NCBI GenBank assembly: GCA_041398605.1
Contig: JAWKUK010000007.1
Coordinates: 297,625 to 361,624, forward strand
Length of the DNA: 64,000 nucleotides
Reading direction: 5' to 3'
Origin: JAWKUK01 sp041398605
GTDB taxonomy: Bacteria > Planctomycetota > UBA1135 > GCA-002686595
The translations under genes and the position numbers were made by a program. Below are positions 37,886 to 44,912 of this stretch, piece by piece; within the stretch, counting starts at the first letter, position 1; every line of letters starts with the position of its first letter. A model generated the notes under the pieces. The model searched no databases and was not told the DNA's origin. It worked only from the letters and a program-made list of their open reading frames with translations.

Positions 37886-37944
37886 CAGGGTCCTCCTGAG
37901 CGAGAGCCCGATCCTCGCGCGCTCGCCGTTCAAGGGCGCATCGA

Positions 37945-38223
37945 TCAGCAGTTCCCTTGCCCGAGATACTGATCACACTGCCCGCCATTGGCGCAGGTCG
38001 TCGGCCCGGTCTGTGTACACGTCGAAACATCTCGCCCCGACTTGCACTCTCGATCCACATCGCCTGGACATTGCGTGCAAGCCTGTACGTCGTACTTCTT
38101 ACAGGCTGTCGTCCGCGGGCCCACGGACCCGCCGGCATCCGGGTGCTCGTGCGGGTGCAGCGCTGCTTGACCGCTTGAATCGACGACGGAGAGCGCCAGC
38201 GCGAGAAGAAAGGTCCTGATCAC
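37945..38223 (-). CDS. Small secreted Cys-rich protein
   Basis: 92 residues from a GTG at 38223, which overlaps the stop of the upstream gene (GTGA) and has AAGGAG 6-7 bases before it, so the non-ATG start is convincing. A signal peptide (FLLALALSVVDSSGQAA) is followed by a His/Pro-containing stretch and then eight cysteines in about 53 residues: ACKKYDVQACTQCPGD, ECKSGRD, STCTQTGPTTCANGG, QCDQYLGQGNC. The even number and spacing suggest four disulfides in an exported mini-protein. I do not recognise the family. It is translationally coupled to the upstream hypothetical protein, so the two probably act together. Confidence 0.75.
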   Translation of the reverse strand: MIRTFLLALALSVVDSSGQAALHPHEHPDAGGSVGPRTTACKKYDVQACTQCPGDVDRECKSGRDVSTCTQTGPTTCANGGQCDQYLGQGNC

Positions 38224-39053
38224 TTGAGGCTCCTTGCCTTTGAGAAGTGCGACTGAAGTCGCTCGAGGACGAGCTTGACGCGTGCAGAATCAAGCCGAAT
38301 GTCGCCCGCCAGCGGGCTGACGCCGGCGAAGTCCTTGACGCTCTGGGGGACCGCGTCCACGACGCCATAGGTCCCGCTGATCGGTTGGAGTGGATCTGCC
38401 TTGAGGTCGATCCAGAAGTAGGCGCCCTCGGTGTGGCGACCTTGGTAAGCGTCGATCCCCACGTCCCTTGACGCCGCAAATCCAACCGCTCGCGAGACAT
38501 TCACTGCCAACCGAATCGGCACTGCCGGGTCGCTCTCGAGGTAGGCGATATTGAGGTCAACGCGGGGGCTGTAGCGCACGGCGCCCTGAATCAGTTCGTC
38601 CTGGACGTTGGCCACATCGACCTCGAGCTGAAGGTAGCGAGCTCGTCCGGCGTCCGTCTCGAAGGGTTGAAGCCCGACGAGCATCCTGGCCTCCGTGCCC
38701 GATGGGGCGCCGATCAAGTTGTATGCGAGCGCGTCGTCATCTTCGTAGTCGAAGTCCGGGGCGCTCGCGACCTCAAGCGATGCAAACTCGAGCATGTAGT
38801 CGAGCACATCATTCAAAGACAAGACGCCGTCGAGCGCGGCGTTGCATTGCCGAACGATCTCATGACGCGCCGCGGCCAAGGGATGGACACTCGGGGCGGC
38901 TGCAGCCTGTCCCTCATCTGCGTCTGGGCTCGCGCACTCGAGCGCGTCAGCGCGCTCGCGCAGGTCGGACCGCGCTGGCAAGGCGGCGATCGCTGCCGCT
39001 GGCGGACCTCCTTGCGCCGCGGCGACGGGCGCCGACGCACGAGGAGCAGGCAA
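38220..39053 (-). CDS. Hypothetical protein, possibly a frameshifted secreted protein
   Basis: 277 residues in the open frame, read from a TTG at 39053 (GGGAG stands 6 bases upstream). The body contains ALDGVLSLNDVLDYMLEFAS, ARYLQLEVDVANVQDELIQ, YFWIDLKADPLQPISGTYG and SVKDFAGVSPLAGDIRLDS, mixed alpha/beta with no recognised family. There is no signal sequence in this frame, yet a perfect signal-anchor is encoded just upstream in another frame (39138-39058, see separate entry), so the intact gene may have run from 39144 or 39138. It precedes and overlaps the small Cys-rich secreted protein gene. GC content is lower than in surrounding genes. Coding status of the body is good; the N-terminus is uncertain. 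Confidence 0.65.
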   Translation of the reverse strand: MPAPRASAPVAAAQGGPPAAAIAALPARSDLRERADALECASPDADEGQAAAAPSVHPLAAARHEIVRQCNAALDGVLSLNDVLDYMLEFASLEVASAPDFDYEDDDALAYNLIGAPSGTEARMLVGLQPFETDAGRARYLQLEVDVANVQDELIQGAVRYSPRVDLNIAYLESDPAVPIRLAVNVSRAVGFAASRDVGIDAYQGRHTEGAYFWIDLKADPLQPISGTYGVVDAVPQSVKDFAGVSPLAGDIRLDSARVKLVLERLQSHFSKARSLK

Positions 39054-39144
39054 CGACGTCTCCCGAGTGCGCGAGCCAGAGCAGCATGCTCAGCGCTAGG
39101 ACGACTAGCCCCAAGCCCAATCCATTCGATCGAGACATGAGCAT
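39051..39144 (-). other. Signal-peptide-like coding segment out of frame with the following gene
   Basis: From ATG at 39144 (or 39138) the frame reads MSRSNGLGLGLVVLALSM and then LLWLAHSGD, an ideal signal or anchor sequence. It then passes into Arg/Ser-rich non-coding text and stops near 38947. The continuing good coding sequence is in the frame of 38220-39053. A one-base shift around 39050-39065 would join the two. No homopolymer is present at the junction. Confidence 0.5.
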
Positions 39145-39749
39145 CGAGGTTTCAGGTATGGCAGCATCAAACCGGTGAGAACACGGCCGCCGCAGGAGAC
39201 GCGCCCCCTGTCAGGACCGATCGATTCAGCGTGGGCGGCGGGGGCGTGTCATCCCAGACACTCCTCCGCTTGAGGCACCCCACGACCCCTGGCTGCAGGG
39301 CAAGCCGGGCAAGATCAACCTGCCTTGATGAAGGTTGACCTGTTCGCAAGGCGGCTCGGCGGCCATGTACCGGAGCACGGCACCTTGAACTGCGTCATCC
39401 GCCTTCGATGTGTCGAGCCAATCTCGATCAGAGCGCGCTGGTTCGGAGGGGCGCCTCCCCGCGGGCCCCATGGCCGCTCGTCGTGGTTCGTGGTGGTCCA
39501 TGCCCAGGTCGAGGGCGCAGCACGTGCACAGGCGTTACGCTGCGACAAAGTGTACCGACCTGTTGTCGATTGTGCTCCCGGCGACGAGCTTGTGGACGCT
39601 TCGGATCCCTCGTTAGCCCATGAAAGCCCACGAGAGCCCATGAAGCGCGGCAGGTCCCGCTCTCGAAGTGACCAGGACCGCGGCCGAAATCTGCGCAAAT
39701 GTCGCCAAAGCAGGTTGCGAGGCATCGGCGCGCGAGTACGCTCTCGACC
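39145..39749. other. Gene-free stretch of 605 bases upstream of the histidine leader
   Basis: Open frames exist here on both strands but none has convincing codon use, a recognised domain or a good start. Visible structure: an inverted repeat TCAACCT / AGGTTGA (39315-39321 with 39332-39338, 10-base loop) and a doubled AGCCCATGA (near 39614 and 39634). The histidine operon promoter should lie in the last part, but I see no box strong enough to call. Confidence 0.5.
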
Positions 39750-39809
39750 ATGCCCGCGCACCAGTCCCAGCATCTCCATCATCATCTCCACCCCAGGTGG
39801 ATCGGATGA
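39750..39809 (+). CDS. hisL: Histidine operon leader peptide
   Basis: Nineteen residues, MPAHQSQHLHHHLHPRWIG, encoded by ATG at 39750 to TGA at 39807-39809. Six of the residues are histidine, three of them consecutive (39777-39785), and four of the six use CAT although the his genes downstream mostly use CAC. It stands 163 bases upstream of hisG in the only place a his leader peptide is expected. In attenuation systems the ribosome translating such a peptide stalls at His codons when charged tRNA-His is scarce, which decides between terminator and antiterminator in the nascent RNA. The downstream RNA here has exactly such alternative helices (see the next entries). The Shine-Dalgarno is weak, so the start is supported mainly by the His cluster and the RNA context. 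Confidence 0.8.
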   Translation: MPAHQSQHLHHHLHPRWIG

Positions 39810-39872
39810 GGATGTGCCCTGCACGCGGCCTGCCCGTGTGACCTGACTGGAGCGCCACCACGCCGATCCCCC
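39787..39872 (+). promoter_or_regulatory. Attenuator switch: pause helix and antiterminator helix
   Basis: Segment B, GGTGGATCGG (39796-39805), lies at the end of the leader-peptide frame. It can pair with A, TCCACC (39787-39792, 6 bp, loop CCA), or with C, CCGATCCCCC (39863-39872, 9 of 10 positions). C is also the 5' arm of the terminator-like hairpin, so B:C and the hairpin exclude each other. A ribosome halted in the CAT-CAT-CAT run would cover A and free B; one that reaches the TGA at 39807 would cover B. Pairings were read by eye; the regulatory logic is inference from enteric his and trp leaders. Confidence 0.7.
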
Positions 39873-39885
39873 TGGGGTCGGCGTG
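39859..39885 (+). terminator. Terminator-like hairpin of the his attenuator
   Basis: CACGCCGATCCC (39859-39870) pairs over 12 positions with GGGGTCGGCGTG (39874-39885), with one G-T wobble and a CCT loop. It is followed by TTGCGTT, a poor U-tract, so termination may be partial or need a factor. The hairpin lies 49 bases after the leader stop and 87 before the hisG start. Confidence 0.6.
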
Positions 39886-39897
39886 TTGCGTTGGAGC

Positions 39898-39958
39898 GGT
39901 CCGTTCGCGCGGACCTGCTGCGAGCGCCAGCGCGCACGGACCCTGGTGGGGTCGGTCC
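39898..39958 (+). promoter_or_regulatory. Two small hairpins between the attenuator and hisG
   Basis: GGTCCG / CGGACC (39898-39903 with 39910-39915) and GGACC / GGTCC (39938-39942 with 39954-39958). The four arms are interchangeable in pairing, so they could form alternative folds close to the hisG ribosome binding site. Role unknown. Confidence 0.3.
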
Positions 39959-39972
39959 CTTGGAGACTGACC

Positions 39973-40914
39973 TTGAACCTCACCACCGACCCGATCGACG
40001 GCGCGACACGCGCCGCGGCCCCCACCCTGCGCGCCAAGACGCTGCGCCTCGCGCTCCCCAAAGGGCGCCAGCAAGCCGGCGTCGAGCGCCTCTTCCAAGA
40101 CGCCGGCATCACGCTCTCGACGGGCGCCCGCGGCTACCGGCCGACGCTCTCGCTGGAGCGCGTCGAGGCGAAGCTGCTGAAGCCCCAGAACGTCGTCGGG
40201 ATGCTCGCCGCGGGCGCGCGCGACGTCGGCTTCTGCGGCGCGGACTGGGTGGCGGAGGCCGGCGTCGACCTCGTGCGGCTGCTCGACCTCGACCTCGACC
40301 CAGTGCGCCTGATCGCTGCAGCCCCGCCCGACGTCGCGGCGCGCATCGGCGACGGAGGCGCCGCGCAGGGCGCGCCGCAGCCGCGGCCGCTGATCGTCGC
40401 GTCGGAGTACGCGCGGCTCGCCGCGGACTGGATCGCTGCGCGCGCGCTCGACGCGCGGGTGCTGAAGACGTTCGGCGCGACCGAGGTCTTCCCTCCGGAG
40501 GACGCCGACGTCATCGTCGACAACTCCGCGACGGGCGCGACGCTGCGCGCGAACGGGCTCGTCATCATCGACGAGGTCATGCGGTCGACGACGGGCCTCT
40601 ACGCGGCGCCCGCGGCGCTCGAGGACCGGGAGCTCCGGCCGCTCATCGACGACCTGGTGCTGTGCCTGCGCGCGGTGCTCGATGCGCGCTTGCGGGTGAT
40701 GCTGGAGCTCAACGTCGACCAGAGCTGCCTCGACCGCGTCCTCGACGCGCTGCCGTGCATGCGCCAGCCGACGATCGCCCCGCTGCGCGATGACGCAGGC
40801 TTTGCCGTCCGCGCGGCCGTCCCGCGCGCCGAGCTCACGCGCCTCATGCCGCGGCTGAAGGCCCTCGGCGCGACGGACCTCGTCGTCTCCCCCGTCTCCC
40901 TGCTGGTCCCATGA
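39973..40914 (+). CDS. hisG: ATP phosphoribosyltransferase, long form
   Basis: HisG catalyses the first, committed step of histidine synthesis, condensing ATP with PRPP. I start at the TTG at 39973 because GGAG stands 7 bases upstream and the preceding frame lies in the attenuator; this gives 313 residues. Typical motifs are LRLALPKGRQQAGVERLF, ARDVGFCGADWVAEAGVDLV, the PRPP loop VFPPEDADVIVDNSATGATLR and, in the C-terminal ACT-like regulatory domain, MRQPTIAPLRDDAGFAVRAAV. The long form is a homohexamer feedback-inhibited by histidine and needs no HisZ, and none is seen here. The stop overlaps the next start (ATGA). Confidence 0.95.
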   Translation: MNLTTDPIDGATRAAAPTLRAKTLRLALPKGRQQAGVERLFQDAGITLSTGARGYRPTLSLERVEAKLLKPQNVVGMLAAGARDVGFCGADWVAEAGVDLVRLLDLDLDPVRLIAAAPPDVAARIGDGGAAQGAPQPRPLIVASEYARLAADWIAARALDARVLKTFGATEVFPPEDADVIVDNSATGATLRANGLVIIDEVMRSTTGLYAAPAALEDRELRPLIDDLVLCLRAVLDARLRVMLELNVDQSCLDRVLDALPCMRQPTIAPLRDDAGFAVRAAVPRAELTRLMPRLKALGATDLVVSPVSLLVP

Positions 40915-42734
40915 GCGCGCCCCGCTCCACCGAGCGCAGCACGCGCCTCGACGCAGGAACGACGGCCGCGCCCGCGCGGGGACCGCGCCCAGTCGATGGG
41001 TTGCCCGCGCGGGGACCGCGCCCAGTCGATGGGTTGGACGTCGCCTACGCCGCGCCGCGCCCAGGTCCGCCGACGGACCTCTGGCTCGCAGGCAACGAGG
41101 GCCGCGCCGCCGTCGACCTGCCCGCATGCCCGGCCGCGGACTTGACGCGCTATCCAAACGCCGAGGCGCTGACCGAGGCCCTAGCCGCGCGCTTCGGCGT
41201 CGAGCCCGAGCGGGTCCTCGTGACGGCGGGGGCGGACGACGCGCTGCTGCGCGTGGCGCTCGCCTACATCGGTCGCGGCCGCGCGTTGGTGCTGCCGACG
41301 CCGACGTTCGAGATGATCCCGCGCTACGTCGCGCTCGCTGGCGGCGTCGTGCGCGAATTGCCGTGGCCACGCGGCCCGTACCCGACCGACGCGGTGCTCG
41401 CGCGGGCCGAGGGCGCGGCTGCCATCGCCGTCGTCAGCCCCAACAACCCGACGGGCGCGGTCGCGAGCGTCGCTGCCTTACGCGCGCTCGCGCAGGCTGC
41501 GCCCGACGCCTTGCTCGTGGTCGACGCGGCGTACGCAGAGTTCGCGGCCGAGGACCTGACCGAAGCCGCGCTCGCGCTGCCGAACGCCGTCGTGCTGCGC
41601 ACCTTCTCGAAGGCCTATGGCGCCGCGGGCCTGCGCGTCGGCTACGCGCTGGGCGCGCCGGACGTGATCCGGGCGTTGCGCGCCGCAGGGAACCCCTACC
41701 CCGTCGCGTCGCCGGCGCTCGCTTATGCGCTGGGCGCGCTGCAAGCTGACGACGGAGCGGCGCGCGCAGGGGCGCTCTCGCTGACCGTGCAGCGCGCGCG
41801 CGAGGCCCGCGCGGCGTTGACCGAGGCCCTCGAGCGGCGCGGCGTCGAGGTCGCCCCCAGCGAGGGCAACTTCGTCCTCGCGCGGCTGGCCGATCCCATG
41901 CGCTTGCGCGACCTGCTCGCGGGGCTCGGCATCGCGGTGCGCGCGTTCCCCGGCCGCCCGGAGCTCGCCGACGCGCTCCGCATCACGACCCCGACGACCG
42001 AGGCCGACCTCGCGCGCACGCTCGCTGCGCTCGACACTGCGCTGGCGCCGGAGGCGCTCCTGTTCGACATGGACGGCGTGCTGGCTGACGTCTCGCGCTC
42101 GTTCCGCGCGGCGATCCTCGCGACCGCGGCGGCGTTCGGCGCGGAGGTGACGGAGGACGATGTGCAGCGCGCCAAGGACGCAGGCGGCGCCAACGACGAC
42201 TGGTCGCTGACCCAGCGCCTCATGGCCGCGCGCGGCGTTGCGCGCTCGCTCGCAGAGGTCACGGCGCGCTTTGAAGGCCTGTATCAAGGCACGCCGCAGG
42301 CGCCTGGGCTCGCAGCGACGGAGACGCTGCTCGCGCCGCGCGCGCTCTTTGAGCGCCTCCGCGCGCGCTATCGCCTCGCGGTCGTCACGGGCCGCCCGCG
42401 GCGCGACGCGGCGCGCTTCCTGGCTGAGCACGGGCTCGCGGACCTCTTCCCCGTCGTCGTCACACGCGAGGACGCGCCGCTGAAGCCTGACCCAGCGCCG
42501 GTGACCCGCGCCCTCACGGCGCTCGGGGTCACGCGCGCCTGGATGGTCGGCGACACGCCCGACGACGTGCGCGCGGCGCGCGCGGCTGGCGTCGTCCCGA
42601 TCGGCGTCCTCGCGCCGCCCACTTCGTCCCTCGCAGAGCCCGCGGCCGCCGCGCGCAGCCGCGCAACGCTCACCGCCAGCGGCGCCGCGCGCGTGCTGGA
42701 CTCCGTCAACGAGCTGGAGACCCTCCTCCGATGA
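40911..42734 (+). CDS. hisC: Histidinol-phosphate aminotransferase fused to a HAD phosphatase
   Basis: A 607-residue two-domain protein. Residues ~40-380 are a fold-type I PLP aminotransferase with SPNNPTGAV, VVDAAYAEF and the PLP lysine in RTFSKAYGAAGLRVGYALG, i.e. HisC (step 7). Residues ~382-600 are a HAD subfamily IA phosphatase with motif I LLFDMDGVLADVS, motif II VVTGRPRRDAARF, lysine in DAPLKPDP and motif IV WMVGDTPDDVRAARAAG. No HisB-N or PHP-type histidinol-phosphatase is present elsewhere in the operon, so this domain is the natural candidate for step 8 (inference; it resembles the TIGR01548 subfamily). Near the N-terminus an 11-residue unit, PARGPRPVDGL, is repeated twice by a perfect 33-bp duplication. 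It overlaps hisG and hisB by four bases each. Confidence 0.9.
   Translation: MSAPRSTERSTRLDAGTTAAPARGPRPVDGLPARGPRPVDGLDVAYAAPRPGPPTDLWLAGNEGRAAVDLPACPAADLTRYPNAEALTEALAARFGVEPERVLVTAGADDALLRVALAYIGRGRALVLPTPTFEMIPRYVALAGGVVRELPWPRGPYPTDAVLARAEGAAAIAVVSPNNPTGAVASVAALRALAQAAPDALLVVDAAYAEFAAEDLTEAALALPNAVVLRTFSKAYGAAGLRVGYALGAPDVIRALRAAGNPYPVASPALAYALGALQADDGAARAGALSLTVQRAREARAALTEALERRGVEVAPSEGNFVLARLADPMRLRDLLAGLGIAVRAFPGRPELADALRITTPTTEADLARTLAALDTALAPEALLFDMDGVLADVSRSFRAAILATAAAFGAEVTEDDVQRAKDAGGANDDWSLTQRLMAARGVARSLAEVTARFEGLYQGTPQAPGLAATETLLAPRALFERLRARYRLAVVTGRPRRDAARFLAEHGLADLFPVVVTREDAPLKPDPAPVTRALTALGVTRAWMVGDTPDDVRAARAAGVVPIGVLAPPTSSLAEPAAAARSRATLTASGAARVLDSVNELETLLR
40971..41036 (+). 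repeat. Perfect 33-bp tandem duplication in hisC
   Basis: 40971-41003 and 41004-41036 are identical, encoding PARGPRPVDGL twice in the linker before the aminotransferase domain. The identity at DNA level implies a recent event; it keeps the frame. Confidence 0.95.
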
Positions 42735-43360
42735 GCACCCACCCCGACGCATCACCGCCGGCGCCGACACTGGCGCCGCGCTGCGCGACACTGACACGCG
42801 CGACCGCCGAGACCCACGTGCGCTGCACGCTCGCGCTGGACGGCGCCGGCCGCGTCGAGGTCGCGACAGGCCTCGGCTTCCTCGACCACATGCTGCACGC
42901 GCTCGCGCGGCACGCGGGCTTCGACCTCGAGCTCGCGTGCACCGGCGACCTCGTCGTCGACGACCACCACACGGTCGAGGACGTCGCGCTGACGTTGGGC
43001 CAGGCGCTGGACCGCGCGCTCGGCGAGCGCCGCGGCATCCAGCGCTTCGGCAGCGCCTACGCGCCGTTGGACGAGGCGCTCGCGCGCGCCGTCGTCGACC
43101 TCTCGGGTCGGCCGTGGCCCGCGATCGAGCTGGGCCTGCGGCGCGAGCGCCTCGGCGCGGTCGCGACCGAGAACTTGACGCACTTCTTCCAGACGCTCGC
43201 GATCGCTGCGCGCGCGTCGCTCCACATCGACGTCTTGAAGGGCGCCAACGACCACCACCGCGCCGAGGCCGCGTTCAAGGCGCTCGCGCTGGCGCTGCGC
43301 GCGGCCGTGTCGCCGACGGGCTCGGACCGCGTCCCGAGCACCAAGGAGGTGCTCGTGTGA
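42731..43360 (+). CDS. hisB: Imidazoleglycerol-phosphate dehydratase
   Basis: A monofunctional 209-residue HisB (step 6), without the N-terminal phosphatase domain found in enteric bifunctional HisB. The two manganese-binding clusters are GFLDHMLHALARHAGFDLEL with VVDDHHTVEDVALTLGQAL, and HIDVLKGANDHHRAEAAFKAL. DLSGRPWPAIEL and ENLTHFFQTLAIAA are typical core sequences. The start overlaps the hisC stop (ATGA) and the C-terminal codons (TKEVLV) contain AAGGAGG, which serves as ribosome binding site for hisH. Confidence 0.97.
   Translation: MSTHPDASPPAPTLAPRCATLTRATAETHVRCTLALDGAGRVEVATGLGFLDHMLHALARHAGFDLELACTGDLVVDDHHTVEDVALTLGQALDRALGERRGIQRFGSAYAPLDEALARAVVDLSGRPWPAIELGLRRERLGAVATENLTHFFQTLAIAARASLHIDVLKGANDHHRAEAAFKALALALRAAVSPTGSDRVPSTKEVLV
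43341..43359 (+). promoter_or_regulatory. Ribosome binding site for hisH inside hisB
   Basis: AAGGAGG (43343-43349) lies 7 bases before the GTG at 43357. The 20-base block CCAAGGAGGTGCTCGTGTGA recurs with one change at 46164-46183 in front of hisD. Confidence 0.7.
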
Positions 43361-44061
43361 GCGTCGCCATCGTCACGACCGGCCTCGCCAACGTCGCCAG
43401 CGTGCGCGCCGCGCTGCGGCGGCTGGGCGTCGAGCCGCGGCTCACCGACGACCCGCGCGAGGTCCGCGAAGCCCGGGCCGTCGTACTGCCAGGTGTCGGC
43501 GCGCTGGGGCCGGCGATGCGGCGCCTCACCGAGCGCTCGACGAGCGGCGACACCCTCGCCGCGGCGCTCTCGGCGCGCATCGCGGACGAGCGCCCGACGC
43601 TCGCGATCTGCCTCGGGCTGCAGCTCCTGTGCGCGTCGAGCGACGAGGCGCCTGGGATCAGCGGGTTGTGCACGTTCTCAGCGCACGTCGCGCGCCTGGA
43701 CGCGGCCCCGCAGCTACCGCACTTTGGCTGGAACGAGGTCGCACCAGACGCCGAGATGACGTTCGTGCCCGCGGGCGCGGCGTACTTCGCGCATTCCTAC
43801 GCTGCGCTCGCCGCGCCCGCCCCAAACTCGAAGGGCGCGAAGGGCGCGAAGGGCGCGAAGGGCGCGAAGGACGCTGCGACCGCCGTGGCCTGGACGAGCC
43901 ACGGCGCGCGGTTCGTCTCCGCCTTCGAGCGCGGCGCCGTCCTGGCGTGCCAGTTCCACCCCGAGCTCTCGGGCGACTACGGCGCGGAGCTCCTGGAGCG
44001 CTGGCTCGCGCGCTCGCTGCCCGACCGTCCGCGCACGTTGACGGAGGCCGCCACATGCTGA
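43357..44061 (+). CDS. hisH: Imidazole glycerol phosphate synthase, glutamine amidotransferase subunit
   Basis: 234 residues from a GTG overlapping the hisB stop (GTGA) and preceded by AAGGAGG. HisH releases ammonia from glutamine and feeds it to HisF (step 5). The nucleophilic Cys lies in TLAICLGLQLLC and the His-Glu pair in CQFHPELSG; LPGVGALGPAMRRL forms the oxyanion loop and HFGWNEV and YFAHSYA are family landmarks. Odd: between YFAHSYAALAAP and AVAWTSHG a Lys-Gly-Ala triplet is repeated four times by a 9-bp tandem repeat, enlarging a surface loop. The stop lies within the first codons of hisF. Confidence 0.96.
   Translation: MSVAIVTTGLANVASVRAALRRLGVEPRLTDDPREVREARAVVLPGVGALGPAMRRLTERSTSGDTLAAALSARIADERPTLAICLGLQLLCASSDEAPGISGLCTFSAHVARLDAAPQLPHFGWNEVAPDAEMTFVPAGAAYFAHSYAALAAPAPNSKGAKGAKGAKGAKDAATAVAWTSHGARFVSAFERGAVLACQFHPELSGDYGAELLERWLARSLPDRPRTLTEAATC
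43831..43869 (+). repeat. 9-bp repeat, four copies, in hisH
   Basis: AAGGGCGCG is repeated four times without change (43831-43866), followed by AAG. It codes for Lys-Gly-Ala units in a loop of HisH. Copy number could vary between strains without breaking the frame. Confidence 0.95.
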
Positions 44062-44912
44062 TGCAGCGGATCATCCCGTGCCTCGACGTCGACCGCGGGC
44101 GCGTCGTCAAGGGTGTGCGGTTCCAGGGCCTGCGCGACGCGGGCGACCCCGTGGAGCGCGCGCGGCGCTACCAAGCCGAGGGCGCCGACGAGCTGTGCTT
44201 GTTGGACGTGTCCGCGACCCACGAAGGCCGCGCGAGCGCCCTCGACACGGTCGCGCGTGTGCGCGAGGTCCTGGGCATCCCGCTGACTGTGGGCGGCGGC
44301 GTGCGGACCCTGTCGGACGCGCGCGCGCTCCTGGAGCACGGCGCGGACAAGGTCGCGGTGAACAGCGCCGCGCTCGCGCGGCCCGACCTGCTCCGCGAGA
44401 TCGCCGACACGCTCGGCGCGCAGTGCTGCGTCATCGCGGTCGACGCGGCGCGTCGGCTCGCAGCGCCGCCAGGCACCCCACCGCCCGCGCTGGCCTGCGC
44501 GCCCGTCGAGGACACGTTCGAGGTCATCACACACGGCGGCCGCGCGCGCTCCGGCGTATGCGCCGTCGAGTGGGCGGCGCGCGCGACGGCCCTCGGCGCA
44601 GGCGAGGTCTTGCTGACTAGCTTTGACCGCGATGGCACCGGCGCGGGCTACGACCTCGCCCTGTTGCGCGCGGTCCGCGCTGCGACCCGCGCGCCCATCA
44701 TCGCGTCGGGGGGCGCCGGCGGCCGCGCGGAGGCGGCGCGCCACGGCGTCGAAGCGTTCGCCGCCGGCGCCGACGCGCTGCTCGCCGCGACCCTCTTCCA
44801 CGACGGGCATATGACCCCGCTGACCCTGAAGAGCGAGCTCGCGCGCGCGGGCTACGCCATGCGCCTCGGCGCCCCACGCACCCCGTCCCTCGCACCCGAG
44901 CCCACCCCATGA
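44055..44912 (+). CDS. hisF: Imidazole glycerol phosphate synthase, cyclase subunit
   Basis: 285 residues, a (beta/alpha)8 barrel that cyclises PRFAR with ammonia from HisH to IGP and AICAR. The ATG at 44055 overlaps the end of hisH and has GGAGG 7 bases upstream; ATG at 44061 is an alternative. The catalytic residues are retained: Asp11 in IIPCLDVDRGRVVKG, the second Asp in CCVIAVDAARR and the Thr in EVLLTSFDRDGTGAG. DELCLLDVSATHEGR and IPLTVGGGVRTLSDAR are also typical. Between the second Asp and HGGRARSG it has a Pro/Ala-rich loop (LAAPPGTPPPALACAP) longer than usual. The C-terminal Pro-rich tail overlaps the hisA start. Confidence 0.95.
   Translation: MLMQRIIPCLDVDRGRVVKGVRFQGLRDAGDPVERARRYQAEGADELCLLDVSATHEGRASALDTVARVREVLGIPLTVGGGVRTLSDARALLEHGADKVAVNSAALARPDLLREIADTLGAQCCVIAVDAARRLAAPPGTPPPALACAPVEDTFEVITHGGRARSGVCAVEWAARATALGAGEVLLTSFDRDGTGAGYDLALLRAVRAATRAPIIASGGAGGRAEAARHGVEAFAAGADALLAATLFHDGHMTPLTLKSELARAGYAMRLGAPRTPSLAPEPTP

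Noticed and set aside
39715..39742. Possible promoter TTGCGA ... TACGCT before hisL
   Set aside because: Only 4 of 6 and 3 of 6 consensus bases, and transcription would start almost at the leader ATG.
39325..39846. Plus-strand 173-residue frame upstream of hisG
   Set aside because: No recognised domain, mixed composition, and it runs through the leader peptide and its helices in another frame.
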